64,000 bases of DNA, taken from contig CAWGRF010000004.1 in the NCBI GenBank assembly GCA_963824935.1, positions 1 through 64,000 of the forward strand, written 5' to 3'. The first letter of the stretch is position 1. Every line of letters starts with the position of its first letter. Positions 1 to 8,569 of the stretch are shown one piece after another. The stretch comes from JACCZX01 sp963824935 (lineage in GTDB: Bacteria; Pseudomonadota; Gammaproteobacteria; Burkholderiales; Burkholderiaceae_F). The notes below the pieces were generated by a model. The model saw only the letters and a program-made list of their open reading frames with translations, had not been told where the DNA came from and did no database searches. A program made the translations under genes and the position numbers.

Positions 1-351
1 TCGAGGTTGTTGATGGCCGTGTTGATGTCGATGCTGGTCTCGCCTGTGGGTGCGCATTCTCGTCTCGAGCGGGCTGTACCTGCTGCCGGCAGCACGGTTC
101 GCGCATCGCCGCCGCAACTCAAGCTCTGGTTTACGGAACGACTCGAGCCCGCATTCAGCAAGGTCCAAGTGTTCGACCGCAACGGCAAGCAAGTCGACAT
201 AGGCGATCCGGAGGTCGACCGCGCCGATACCAAGCTGCTCCGGGTGTCGCTGCCGACGCTTGCGCCCGGCACGTACCGTGTGAAATGGCGCGTGCTTTCC
301 GTTGACACCCATGTCGTTGAGGGTGACTTCACGTTTAGTGTCGCACCGTAA
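1..351 (+). CDS. copC: CopC family periplasmic copper-binding protein (5' end uncertain)
   Basis: Small periplasmic copper-binding protein of the CopC/PcoC fold, presumably a partner of the CopD protein encoded 33 bases downstream. A hydrophobic signal peptide ends at VGAHSR, so the mature protein would begin with the copper-ligand His. The C-terminal DTHVVEGDFTF stretch is the family's D-x-H-x-V-x-G motif. About 114 residues are visible, close to normal size. The frame is open to the window edge; TTG at 7 and 10 and ATG at 13 are the first possible starts, so the real start may lie outside the window. The family call is secure; the direction of copper transfer is inference. Confidence 0.85.
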   Translation, partial: SRLLMAVLMSMLVSPVGAHSRLERAVPAAGSTVRASPPQLKLWFTERLEPAFSKVQVFDRNGKQVDIGDPEVDRADTKLLRVSLPTLAPGTYRVKWRVLSVDTHVVEGDFTFSVAP

Positions 352-384
352 GCGCACGCAACCGCCGACGGCGCGCGAGCAGCC

Positions 385-2358
385 ATGAACACGCTGCTCG
401 TCGCCGCACGGGCCGTTCACTACGCCTCGGCCATGCTGCTGTTCGGCGAACTCGTGTTCGTGATTGCCGTGGCGAGACCGGCTTGGCGCCACGCGCGCTT
501 TCTCGAGATCGGCGACAGCGTCTACTGCCGGCTTCTGGTTGTCGCGCGTTGGAGCGTCATCGCGAGCATCGTATCGGGCATGGCGTGGCTCACCGCCAAG
601 GCTGCCACGATGAGCGGCATGCCGATCGGGCAGGCGATTAATCGCGAGACGCTCGGCCTGGTTCTCGGCAATACCGTCTTCGGTCAGGTTTGGGTGCTGC
701 GCTTTGGTCTCGTCATCGCGCTTGGCGCGGTGCTCCTCGCATTGACGCGATCGGCCGGCGATCCGCGCAGATCGCGCCTGGCGATCGGCGCGGCCGTAGT
801 CGCTGCAGCGTATCTCGGTTCGCTCGCGTGGGCAGGGCATGCTGTCGCCGGAGTTGAGTCAGGCGATTTCGACCAGATCGTTGCCGATGTCGCGCACCTG
901 CTCGCCGCGGGTGCGTGGCTAGGCGCGCTGCCGGGGCTCGTGTCTTTGCTCGATGGCACCCATGCGCTCGACGCGGTGGCGCAGGCGACGCGGCGTTATT
1001 CGAACCTTGGTATGGCAAGCGTCTGCGTGCTAGTCGTAAGCGGTCTTATCAACGCCTGGTATCAGGTCGGCGATGTGCCCGCGCTGATCGGCACAGACTA
1101 CGGCCGGCTCCTGCTCGTGAAGCTAGGATTGTTCGCGGCGATGCTGGGCCTGGCCGTGACGAACCGCGGCGTCCTCACCCCGCGGTTGGTGAGCAGGGAT
1201 CGCGGAGCTTTGCACTTGCTTCGGCGCACCGCCGTCCTGGAAGTCGCCGCCGGAATTGGCGTGGTGATCATCGTCGGCGTGCTCGGCGCCACGGTCCCCG
1301 CGGCGCATCAGTCTCCGGTCTGGCCGTTCGCTTACACGCTGAGCTGGCTGCCCCTTCAGCAATCGGCCTGGATGCAAGTGGTTGTGGCGGCGGCGGGGAT
1401 CGTGGCGTGCATTTGCGCCGCTGTCATCGTGGCAGGATTGCTCGGTCGACCGCCGCGCGTGCATTTTGCCGCGCTCGCGGGGATCGCGATTCCCGCGGGA
1501 ATATTCGCGTGGCTGCTCGGCGTGCCGGCCTATCCAACGACCTACTGGGTGTCGCCGGTCCGCTACACCGCGGACGCGATTGCGAGCGGCTCCGCGCTCT
1601 ACGCCTCGCACTGCAGTGCTTGTCACGGCGGTGACGGCCGCGGCGATGCCGCCGGCACGGCCAAGTCGGCAAGTCCGCTGGAACGCGTCCCGAGCCAGCG
1701 GGAAGGAGACCTCTTCTGGTGGATTGCGCACGGCATTCCCAAAACGCCGATGCCTGGATTCGCATCGCAGTTGAGCGACACGGATATCTGGAATCTGATC
1801 CAGTTCCTCGACGCTCAAGCAATGGCGCGCAATGCCACCGCTATGACGGACCGCGTCAAGCCTTTACGCCCTGTCTTTGCGCCCGACTTCACGTTCGAAA
1901 TTATCGGTCGCCCGCAGGAATCGCTGCAGCGGCAACGGGGCAACCGGGTCACGCTGCTCGTGTTTTACACGCTGCCACAATCGCTGCCGCGCCTGCGCGA
2001 ACTCGCAAAGAAACAGCGTGCCATCCTGGCGGCGGGAGCGCGCGTCCTTGCCGTGCCGATCAGCGCATCTTCAGGTGCGGGCGATGCCGGGATCGCAACA
2101 GACGGTGAGTCGATCTTGGCGATCGCCAGTCCGACGGTGGCCAGTGCATATGCAATGTTCACGCGTCAGGCCGATAGCTCGACTGAAGCCGCGTACACGC
2201 ATAGGGAATTTCTGGTCGATCGTTATGGCTACCTGCGAGTGCGCTGGATCGGCGTTCCTGATGCAGCGGCCGACCGGATGGCCGCGACGCTGAGTCAGAT
2301 CAAGCTGCTCGTCGACGAACCCCCGCGTGCGCCGGTGCAATGGGGACACAGACACTGA
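385..2358 (+). CDS. copD: CopD-type copper membrane protein fused to cytochrome c and a redoxin-like domain
   Basis: A 657-residue inner-membrane protein. Residues ~1-390 form a CopD-like multi-helix membrane region, expected to act in copper transport with CopC. A c-type cytochrome domain follows, with heme motif CSACH near residues 410-414 and a later Met-rich KTPMPGF segment that could supply the axial ligand. The last ~150 residues (from about FAPDFTFEI) resemble a thioredoxin/redoxin fold, with VTLLVFYTLPQSLPRL where a redoxin would carry its cysteines; no CxxC is present there. It sits just after copC and converges with ctaA. The fusion suggests a link between copper delivery and electron transfer near the oxidase genes, which is inference. 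Confidence 0.85.
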   Translation: MNTLLVAARAVHYASAMLLFGELVFVIAVARPAWRHARFLEIGDSVYCRLLVVARWSVIASIVSGMAWLTAKAATMSGMPIGQAINRETLGLVLGNTVFGQVWVLRFGLVIALGAVLLALTRSAGDPRRSRLAIGAAVVAAAYLGSLAWAGHAVAGVESGDFDQIVADVAHLLAAGAWLGALPGLVSLLDGTHALDAVAQATRRYSNLGMASVCVLVVSGLINAWYQVGDVPALIGTDYGRLLLVKLGLFAAMLGLAVTNRGVLTPRLVSRDRGALHLLRRTAVLEVAAGIGVVIIVGVLGATVPAAHQSPVWPFAYTLSWLPLQQSAWMQVVVAAAGIVACICAAVIVAGLLGRPPRVHFAALAGIAIPAGIFAWLLGVPAYPTTYWVSPVRYTADAIASGSALYASHCSACHGGDGRGDAAGTAKSASPLERVPSQREGDLFWWIAHGIPKTPMPGFASQLSDTDIWNLIQFLDAQAMARNATAMTDRVKPLRPVFAPDFTFEIIGRPQESLQRQRGNRVTLLVFYTLPQSLPRLRELAKKQRAILAAGARVLAVPISASSGAGDAGIATDGESILAIASPTVASAYAMFTRQADSSTEAAYTHREFLVDRYGYLRVRWIGVPDAAADRMAATLSQIKLLVDEPPRAPVQWGHRH

Positions 2359-2373
2359 GCGCGCACTGAATTC

Positions 2374-3464
2374 TTACCGCGCAGTGCCTAGTGGTCTGCG
2401 CGATGCTCGATGCAGGATCACGACCAGTAACCCAACCAGCAATGCGGCGCCGCCGCTGTGCAGCACCGCGAGAGCGAGCGGCCATTGCAACAACACGTTG
2501 GACAATCCCGTCAGCACCTGCAAACCCAGCAGCGCGAGCAAGGCCGCGCGCCAGACGGCGATAAATCCGAGTAGCGCCACATGAGCCACACCAGGCCGCC
2601 AATAGCCGCCACGACGACGACGGCGAACATCCGATGCGTCCAGTGAATCGCCACCAACGACTGAAACGAGACTAGCTCGCCTTCGCCGGTGCGGCCGAGC
2701 GCACGCCACCACGTGAATCCATGCGAAAAATCCATCGGCGGCAAGAACTCGCCCTGGCACAACGGAAAATCCGGACAGGCCATTACCGCGTAGTTGCTGC
2801 TGACCCATCCACCCAGAGCTATCTGGATGAAGACGGCAATGAGTGCGACCACCGCCGCTCCCTGAACACGAGGTGCGTTTGTGATTCTCGGCGCCGGAGC
2901 TTCGCGCAGCGCAATCCAGGTCAGCAGAGCCAGCAGCACCGTTCCACCCAGAAGATGCAGCGTCACGATTGCCGGCTGCAGCTTCATCGTGACCGTCAGT
3001 GCGCCGAACGCGCCTTGCACGCATACCCACAAGAGCGCTGCCGTCGTCAACCACGGCGAAGGGGCGCTGGCATCACGTGAAGACGCGCGCCGCCACGCCT
3101 GAACGGTGAGAACGATGATCAATACTCCGACGGCCAGTGCAAAGTAGCGGTGCACCATCTCGATCCACGCTTTGCTGAACGTGACGGGACCCGTAGGCAA
3201 CGCGCTTTGTGCCCGGTCGATCTCAGCGCCGGCCGACCATGGATTCGATTGACCGTAGCAGCCCGGCCAGTCGGGGCACCCGAGCCCGGAGTCCGTCAGC
3301 CGCGTGAAACTGCCAACCATGATCAGGTCGAGCGTCAAGAATGCGGTGACCCACGCAAGCTTTCGAAACTTGAGCGGATCGCGTGAACGCCACACGTAAA
3401 CGAGTGGCAAGGCCGCCACTGCAAGGCCGAGCAGCGCCAGGGACAGCAGCGAGACCGCACTCAT
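2374..3464 (-). CDS. ctaA: heme A synthase (COX15/CtaA), single frameshift
   Basis: Converts heme O to heme A for the aa3 oxidase. The N-terminal frame (start ATG at 3464, overlapping the upstream stop as ATGA) carries SFTRLTDSGLGCPDWPGCYG, then HRYFALAVG and a second IHWTHRMF histidine region, as expected for CtaA. Near 2580 the frame breaks: after VWLMWRY the protein continues in another frame as LGFIAVWRAALLALLGLQ to the stop at 2374. The span is 3n+2 bases, consistent with one missing base. It is the last gene of the oxidase assembly run SURF1-assembly protein-ctaA. No ctaB or sco gene follows; instead the copper genes converge from the other side. Confidence 0.88.
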
Positions 3465-4048
3465 CGCGCGTCGCCCTGAGATCGAGACGGCTCGATGCGG
3501 ACCCAGCCGGCAGCGACTCTCAGGAGTTTGGCGATGTCGCGCTTGACGCCGTTCGCTTCGGCATCTTTGGGCCAACGCAGCATCAGATTTCCGTTGGGAT
3601 CGATCAGCCAGATATGGTCCTGCAGCCGCGCGTCGGCGACAGCGGGCAGCGCAAGAAAATCGCGCAGCAACGGTAGCGGCGCACGCACGAAATGCGTGCC
3701 CTCGTACTCGCGCATCAGCATGATCGGCAGCGGCGCATTATCCGAAACGAGCCACACGCGTTCGATTTGATCGCGATCCTTGCCCGCCATCGTGCGCTGT
3801 TGCCGCATCATCAGCAGCTTGTCGGCGCAGCGCTTGTCGCAATCGCCGCCGTCGACCATCACGAATACCCAGCTGCCTCGCAATCGCCGCAAGTCGAATG
3901 GTGCGCCATCGAGCCTCGTAAGAGGTAACGCAGGCGTCGACCGTTGCGGCTCTATCAATGTGCCGTAATTGGTGCGGCTCGACGGCGGAAAGACGTAGTA
4001 GGCGAGATACGCCGCCGCGATTGGAACAATGGTGATCGCAAGAAGCAC
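3461..4048 (-). CDS. SCO1/SenC-like membrane protein of the cytochrome oxidase cluster
   Basis: A 195-residue protein with one N-terminal membrane helix and a periplasmic thioredoxin-like domain (LRGSWVFVMVDGGDCDKRC, later DHIWLIDPNGNLMLRWP). Proteins like this lie between SURF1 and COX15 in many betaproteobacteria and are presumed oxidase assembly factors. The D-C-D-K-R-C motif sits where SCO proteins have the copper-binding CxxxC. The start used is GTG at 4048. The frame is open upstream to the SURF1 stop at 4082 and encodes a basic stretch (RARRRRYLPLY) that would suit a membrane protein's N-terminus, but no ATG/GTG/TTG exists there, so the start is uncertain or an indel hides it. Confidence 0.7.
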   Translation of the reverse strand: MLLAITIVPIAAAYLAYYVFPPSSRTNYGTLIEPQRSTPALPLTRLDGAPFDLRRLRGSWVFVMVDGGDCDKRCADKLLMMRQQRTMAGKDRDQIERVWLVSDNAPLPIMLMREYEGTHFVRAPLPLLRDFLALPAVADARLQDHIWLIDPNGNLMLRWPKDAEANGVKRDIAKLLRVAAGWVRIEPSRSQGDAR

Positions 4049-4081
4049 GTATAGCGGAAGGTAACGTCGCCGCCGCGCTCT

Positions 4082-4814
4082 TCATCGCTGCCGCCAGGCC
4101 TTCCCACCAAACCACGCGGCCAACGTCGCCACCAATGCCGCGAGCGAATACCATTGGACCGCATAGCCACGATGCTTCTCGACTCCACTGGCCGGCAGCG
4201 GCCACTCGCGCCGCAGGCCGTCCATGGAATTCACCGTCTGACCATTGTTTTGCCGAATCACAAAGCGCGCAATGCTGCGGCCGCTCACTCGTTCATAGGC
4301 TGCGTAATCGAGGTTCTGCCAGATGCCCGGCACGCGATGCTCGGGCGTGCGACCGAGCTCGAACAGCGCCGATGGCCGCGCAACCGCCATCCCTTCGACA
4401 ACGACTCGGCCCGACGCGGGCATCGCCGCGACAACGTGCGCGCGATCCTGCATGTCGCGCGGTTTCCAACCGCGATCGATCAAGCACGGCGGGCAGACCT
4501 TCACCGATGATCAGCGGTGTGATGACGTAAAAGCCCGCGACGCCGTTCAGTATTCGATTGTCGAGATATACAGTGCCGCCGGGATCAAACACCCCGCTGA
4601 CGCGGACTCTGCGCGGCAATGCGGCCGCAACGTCTTCGATCGATATGCGCGACGGTGCGATGTCGACGAATGGCGCTCGCTCGGCCGCGTCGGTTTGCGC
4701 CTGCAATGCCAGCTTCGCATCGCCGCGTCGGACCTGCCAATTACCCAGCGCAATCGCCATCGCGATGCAGATGGCCGCTGCAACGAGGGCAACGATCAGC
4801 CTTCTACGCTGCAT
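4082..4814 (-). CDS. SURF1 family cytochrome oxidase assembly protein, single frameshift
   Basis: Inner-membrane assembly factor thought to help insert heme A into oxidase subunit I. The N-terminal frame starts at 4814 with a membrane helix ending in GNWQVRRGDAKLALQ (the SURF1 LGxWQ-RxxxK signature) and contains LDNRILNGVAGFYVITPL. Near 4478-4488 the frame shifts and the protein continues as LIDRGWKPRD, ending with the second helix (YSLAALVATLAAWFGGKAW). The 733-base span is 3n+1, fitting one inserted base around GTGCTTGATC. It lies between the SCO-like gene and the divergent DUF2909 gene. Confidence 0.87.
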
Positions 4815-4853
4815 TACACGAGGTGTGATAATTCCGCGCTCTTGCGAATCGAC

Positions 4854-5051
4854 ATGCGGATCATCATCGTTCTCGCTCTGGTCGGTGTTCTGGTGTCACT
4901 CGGTTCGGCGCTCGTCTATCTGATTCGCGACAAGGGCACGACTAATCGCACGGTGAACGCACTCACAGTGCGAGTCGGCATCTCGGTAGCGCTGTTCCTG
5001 TTCATTCTGTTCAGCTACTGGATGGGCTGGATCGAGCCGCGGTCGTACTAG
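4854..5051 (+). CDS. DUF2909 twin-transmembrane protein
   Basis: A 65-residue protein with two membrane helices (MRIIIVLALVGVLVSLGSAL and VGISVALFLFILFSYWMGW) joined by a short polar loop containing LIRDKGTTNRTV. This is the pattern of the DUF2909 'twin transmembrane' proteins found in betaproteobacterial oxidase clusters; the function is unknown. It is the only plus-strand gene within the oxidase block, divergent from SURF1 and convergent with ctaE. The ATG at 4854 is chosen because the hydrophobic protein starts exactly there, although the frame is open further upstream across the SURF1 complement. Confidence 0.82.
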   Translation: MRIIIVLALVGVLVSLGSALVYLIRDKGTTNRTVNALTVRVGISVALFLFILFSYWMGWIEPRSY

Positions 5052-5058
5052 CGAATAC

Positions 5059-5073
5059 GCTGGCGAAGCCAGC
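5059..5073. terminator. possible bidirectional terminator hairpin
   Basis: A 6-bp perfect stem (GCTGGC / GCCAGC) with a GAA loop lies between the convergent ends of the DUF2909 gene and ctaE. No clear T-run follows, so this is only a candidate. Confidence 0.25.
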
Positions 5074-5110
5074 CGACCTCACCAAGCAAACCTGCAGGCG
5101 CTGCGCCGCT

Positions 5111-5998
5111 CTACGCCCAGTAGACGACGATATAAAGTCCGACCCAGACCACGTCGACAAAGTGCCAGTACCACGCAGCCGCTTCGAAGCCGAAATGGCT
5201 ATCAGGCTTGAAGTGCCCGCGTATCAGGCGCAGCAGAATCACCGACAACATCACCGCGCCCAGAAACACGTGAAAGCCGTGAAAGCCGGTCAGCATGAAA
5301 AACGTGGAGCCGAAAATGCCCGATGTCAGCCGCAGGTTCAGGTCTTGGTAAGCGTGGCCATACTCGTAAATCTGCACCCCCAGAAATGTCACTCCCAGCA
5401 GGACCGTGATCGCGAGCCATATGATCGTTCGGCTGCGATGATTGGCGCGCAGGGCATGGTGCGCGATCGTAATTGTCACGCCGGAGGACAGCAGCAAAGC
5501 AGTATTAATCGTCGGCAGCCAGAATGGCCCGAGCCGCGTGAACGCCTCAATCGTCCCGGCCGGACCGGCGTGCGGCCATGTGTTGACGAAGTCGGGCCAC
5601 AATAGCTTGTGATCGAAATCGCCGAGCAGCGGTGCGCTGATCATGCGCGCATAAAAAAGCGCGCCGAAAAACGAAGCGAAGAACATCACTTCGGAAAAGA
5701 TGAACCAGCTCATGCCCCAGCGGAATGAGACATCGACCTTGCGGTTGTAATCCCCCTGTTCCGATTCGCGCGACACGGTGGAAAACCAGCCGACGAACAT
5801 GTAAACCAACGTCGCCAGACCGATGCAAAAAGGTATCCAGCCGATCGAGTTGTGGTTGACCACCGTTGCTGCGCCAAGCATGATCAAAAGCATCGCGGTA
5901 CTGGCCACCGCCGGCCATTGAGACGGCGCAGGCACGAAGTACAGCGGGCGATGCGCAGCCCCGTGAGTAGCATGCGTTGCGCTATGCGATTCAGCCAT
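5111..5998 (-). CDS. ctaE: cytochrome c oxidase subunit III
   Basis: A 295-residue multi-helix membrane protein of the heme-copper oxidase subunit III family. Recognisable segments are SFRWGMSWFIFSEVMFFASF, the HAGPAGTIEAFTRLGP loop, GFHGFHVFLGAVML and the C-terminal AAWYWHFVDVVWVGLYIVVY. The ATG at 5998 is chosen because the protein starts MAESHSATHATHG, a short His-rich cytoplasmic tail common in this group; the longer frame upstream overlaps the DUF2970 gene. It sits in the order ctaC-ctaD-small protein-ctaG-DUF2970-ctaE, so it is cotranscribed with the rest of the oxidase. Confidence 0.95.
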   Translation of the reverse strand: MAESHSATHATHGAAHRPLYFVPAPSQWPAVASTAMLLIMLGAATVVNHNSIGWIPFCIGLATLVYMFVGWFSTVSRESEQGDYNRKVDVSFRWGMSWFIFSEVMFFASFFGALFYARMISAPLLGDFDHKLLWPDFVNTWPHAGPAGTIEAFTRLGPFWLPTINTALLLSSGVTITIAHHALRANHRSRTIIWLAITVLLGVTFLGVQIYEYGHAYQDLNLRLTSGIFGSTFFMLTGFHGFHVFLGAVMLSVILLRLIRGHFKPDSHFGFEAAAWYWHFVDVVWVGLYIVVYWA

Positions 5999-6018
5999 TG
6001 TTCCGGTTCCCTTGTCGA

Positions 6019-6237
6019 TTAGCGCACTACCAGATTCACGATGACGATCAACACGATCACAAAGAGCGCCGCCGCCAGGAGGCCGATGATGATGACGTAT
6101 ACCGGATTGAGTTCGGCTGCGTCTTTCTCGTAGTCCGATTTGCGGCGCACGCCAAAAAATGACCACAGCACCGCGCGCGCCGTTTGCGCAAAACCTGCGC
6201 GTCGCTTTGCTGGCTCATCGTTCGGTTGCCGATCCAT
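6019..6237 (-). CDS. DUF2970 small membrane protein
   Basis: A 72-residue protein with a polar N-terminal half (ARAVLWSFFGVRRKSDYEKD) and one C-terminal helix (VYVIIIGLLAAALFVIVLIV). This matches DUF2970 proteins, which in betaproteobacteria lie between ctaG and ctaE. It is probably a small oxidase accessory subunit or assembly factor; no function is established. The gene follows ctaG with a 7-base gap and precedes ctaE by 20 bases. Confidence 0.8.
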   Translation of the reverse strand: MDRQPNDEPAKRRAGFAQTARAVLWSFFGVRRKSDYEKDAAELNPVYVIIIGLLAAALFVIVLIVIVNLVVR

Positions 6238-6244
6238 CGAATCT

Positions 6245-6805
6245 TCATCGCTCGGCGGTCACCGCTCCCGCGACTTCAAAGAACGTATACGACAGCGTGA
6301 TCGTCTTCACGTCGGCCGGTAATTTTGGATCGACAAAAAACAGCACCGGAAACTGTCGTGTCTCGCCGGCGGCCAGCGTCTGTTGTTGAAAGCAGAAGCA
6401 CTCGAGCTTTTGCAGATACTGCGCGGCGTGCATCGGTGCGTAGCTCGGAATCGCCTGACCGGCCATCGGACGGCGCTCGAGATTGACGAGATCGTATTGA
6501 ATCTGCACCAGTTCGCCCGGGTGCACTTCGACATGGCTCTTGTGCGGTTTGAAGCGCCAGGCGCCCTGCTTGTTGGCATCGAATTCGACAATGACCGTGC
6601 GGCTCGTATCGACCTGCGTGTTGCGCGCCGCTTGCTCGGCGTCCGCGTTGCGCGTAGTTAGAACATTGATGCCGGTGATCTCGCATATCTTGCGGTACAG
6701 CGGTATCAGCGCCCACCCGAAGCCGAACATCAGCACCGAAACGATGACAAGCTTGCGCAGGATCACCCGGTTGCCTGCGTTTGCGGTGCGCTGCTCGGTG
6801 CTCAT
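6245..6805 (-). CDS. ctaG: cytochrome c oxidase assembly protein CtaG/Cox11
   Basis: Copper chaperone that delivers CuB to oxidase subunit I. The 186-residue protein has one N-terminal helix (VSVLMFGFGWALIPLYRKIC) followed by a periplasmic Ig-like domain with the copper motif CFCFQQQTLAAGE. The family's usual PLYxxxCxxTG sequence is seen as PLYRKICEITGINV. Length and motif order are normal for Cox11. The start ATG at 6805 follows the 34-residue small protein with only one base between. Confidence 0.95.
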   Translation of the reverse strand: MSTEQRTANAGNRVILRKLVIVSVLMFGFGWALIPLYRKICEITGINVLTTRNADAEQAARNTQVDTSRTVIVEFDANKQGAWRFKPHKSHVEVHPGELVQIQYDLVNLERRPMAGQAIPSYAPMHAAQYLQKLECFCFQQQTLAAGETRQFPVLFFVDPKLPADVKTITLSYTFFEVAGAVTAER

Positions 6806-6806
6806 G

Positions 6807-6911
6807 TCACGCCGACAACAGCCAGTACTTCGCGATCACACCGGCAAAGAAAACGAGGGTGATCGACAGCAGGATCAGCGCCGTGCGCACGTTTCGGTCG
6901 CGTAATGTCAT
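6807..6911 (-). CDS. cytochrome oxidase small assembly protein (34 aa)
   Basis: A very small gene encoding 34 residues: MTLRDRNVRT followed by a single membrane helix (ALILLSITLVFFAGVIAKYW) and LLSA. It fills the gap between ctaD and ctaG, ending TGA one base before the ctaG ATG. Short proteins of this form and position occur in betaproteobacterial oxidase operons and are called cytochrome oxidase small assembly proteins. The call rests on position, size and the basic-then-hydrophobic pattern. Confidence 0.78.
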   Translation of the reverse strand: MTLRDRNVRTALILLSITLVFFAGVIAKYWLLSA

Positions 6912-6926
6912 CGCCAATCGAGCGTC

Positions 6927-8552
6927 CTACTTAACAACCGGTGGCGTTTCAAAGGTGTGAAATGGCGGCGGCGATGGCAACGTCCATTCAAGCCCGCCGT
7001 CGATCGCGTGCCAGGGATCGGCCGCAGCCTTCGGTCCACCGCGGATGCACTTGACGATGATGTACAGGAACAGCAACTGCGAAAGGCCGAAGCCGAGCGC
7101 GCTAATTGACGCCAGCACATTGAAATCGGCGAACTGCATCGGGTAGTCCGCGTAGCGCCGCGGCATGCCGGCGAGCCCCAGGAAGTGCATCGGGAAAAAT
7201 GCCGTATTGAAGAAGATCATCGACAGCCAGAAGTGCCACTTTCCGAGCTTCTCGTCATACATGTGACCGGTCCACTTTGGCAGCCAGTAATACAGGCCGG
7301 CAAACAGCGAAAACAGCGACCCGGCCACCAGCACATAGTGGAAGTGCGCGACTACGTAGTACGTGTCCTGCAGCTGAATATCGATCGGCGCCATCGCGAG
7401 GATCAGCCCGGTAAAGCCGCCTATCGTGAACACGAAAATGAAACCGATCGCGAACAGCATCGGCGTCTCGAGGCTCAGCGACCCGCGGTACATCGTCGCG
7501 ATCCAGTTGAACACCTTCACACCCGTAGGCACCGCGATCAGCATCGTTGCGTACATGAAGAACAGTTGCCCGGTGACCGGCATGCCGGTCGTGAACATAT
7601 GGTGGGCCCAGACGATGAACGACAAGATCGCGATCGACGCCGTGGCGTACACCATCGAGGCGTAGCCGAACAGCGGCTTGCGCGAGAACACCGGAACGAC
7701 CTGCGAGACGATGCCGAAGCCCGGCAAGATCATGATGTAGACCTCGGGGTGTCCGAAGAACCAGAAGATATGCTGATACATCACCGGGTCGCCACCGCCG
7801 GCCGCGTTGAAAAAACTGGTGCCGAAGTGCCGATCGGTCAACGTCATCGTGATCGCTCCCGCGAGCACCGGCATCACCGCGATCAGCAGATACGCAGTAA
7901 TCAGCCAGGTCCAGCAGAACATCGGCATCTTCATCAGCGTCATGCCAGGCGCGCGCATGTTCAGGATGGTCGTGATGATGTTTATCGATCCCATGATCGA
8001 ACTCGCGCCCATGATGTGCAGCGCAAAGATCGCGAGATCCATACCCGGCCCCATCTGAACCGTTAATGGCGCATAGAGCGTCCAGCCGGCAGCAGTTGCA
8101 CCGCCCGGAACGAAGAACGACACGATCAGCAGTAACCCCGCCGCGGGCAACAGCCAGAAGCTCAGATTGTTCATGCGCGCAAAAGCCATATCGGGCGCGC
8201 CGACCTGCAACGGAACCATCCAGTTTGCGAACCCGACAAACGCCGGCATGATCGCGCCGAAGACCATGATGACGCCGTGCATGGTTGTCAACTGATTGAA
8301 GAACTCGGGCCGCCAGAACTGCAACCCCGGTTGGAACAACTCGAGTCGAATCCCAAGCGCCAACGTCCCACCGAACATGAACATCGTGAACGAAAACCAC
8401 AGATACATCGTCCCGATGTCTTTATGGTTGGTCGCATAAAGCCAACGGCGCCACCCGTACGGCGCATGATCATGCGCGGCGCCGTGGGAATGGCCATGCG
8501 GATACGCGGGACTTACGGCGTGCTGGGTCGGGTCCGGGGTAACAGCGCTCAT
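6927..8552 (-). CDS. ctaD: cytochrome c oxidase subunit I
   Basis: Catalytic subunit of the aa3-type oxidase, binding heme a, heme a3 and CuB. The 541-residue protein has twelve expected helices. Visible hallmarks are the WMVPLQVGAPDMAFARMNN segment, the active-site WFFGHPEVYIMILPGFG with the cross-linked His-Tyr pair and proton-channel Glu, AHHMFTTGMP for the CuB histidines, and TYYVVAHFHYVLV for the heme ligands. Length and motifs are typical. The N-terminus is His-rich (YPHGHSHGAAHDHAPYG). It lies 17 bases after ctaC. Confidence 0.98.
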   Translation of the reverse strand: MSAVTPDPTQHAVSPAYPHGHSHGAAHDHAPYGWRRWLYATNHKDIGTMYLWFSFTMFMFGGTLALGIRLELFQPGLQFWRPEFFNQLTTMHGVIMVFGAIMPAFVGFANWMVPLQVGAPDMAFARMNNLSFWLLPAAGLLLIVSFFVPGGATAAGWTLYAPLTVQMGPGMDLAIFALHIMGASSIMGSINIITTILNMRAPGMTLMKMPMFCWTWLITAYLLIAVMPVLAGAITMTLTDRHFGTSFFNAAGGGDPVMYQHIFWFFGHPEVYIMILPGFGIVSQVVPVFSRKPLFGYASMVYATASIAILSFIVWAHHMFTTGMPVTGQLFFMYATMLIAVPTGVKVFNWIATMYRGSLSLETPMLFAIGFIFVFTIGGFTGLILAMAPIDIQLQDTYYVVAHFHYVLVAGSLFSLFAGLYYWLPKWTGHMYDEKLGKWHFWLSMIFFNTAFFPMHFLGLAGMPRRYADYPMQFADFNVLASISALGFGLSQLLFLYIIVKCIRGGPKAAADPWHAIDGGLEWTLPSPPPFHTFETPPVVK

Positions 8553-8569
8553 CGATGATTCCTCGTTCC

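Noticed and set aside
7185..8066. A 293-codon plus-strand frame
   Set aside because: It is the complement of ctaD, with a His/Arg/Asp-rich composition and no family features.
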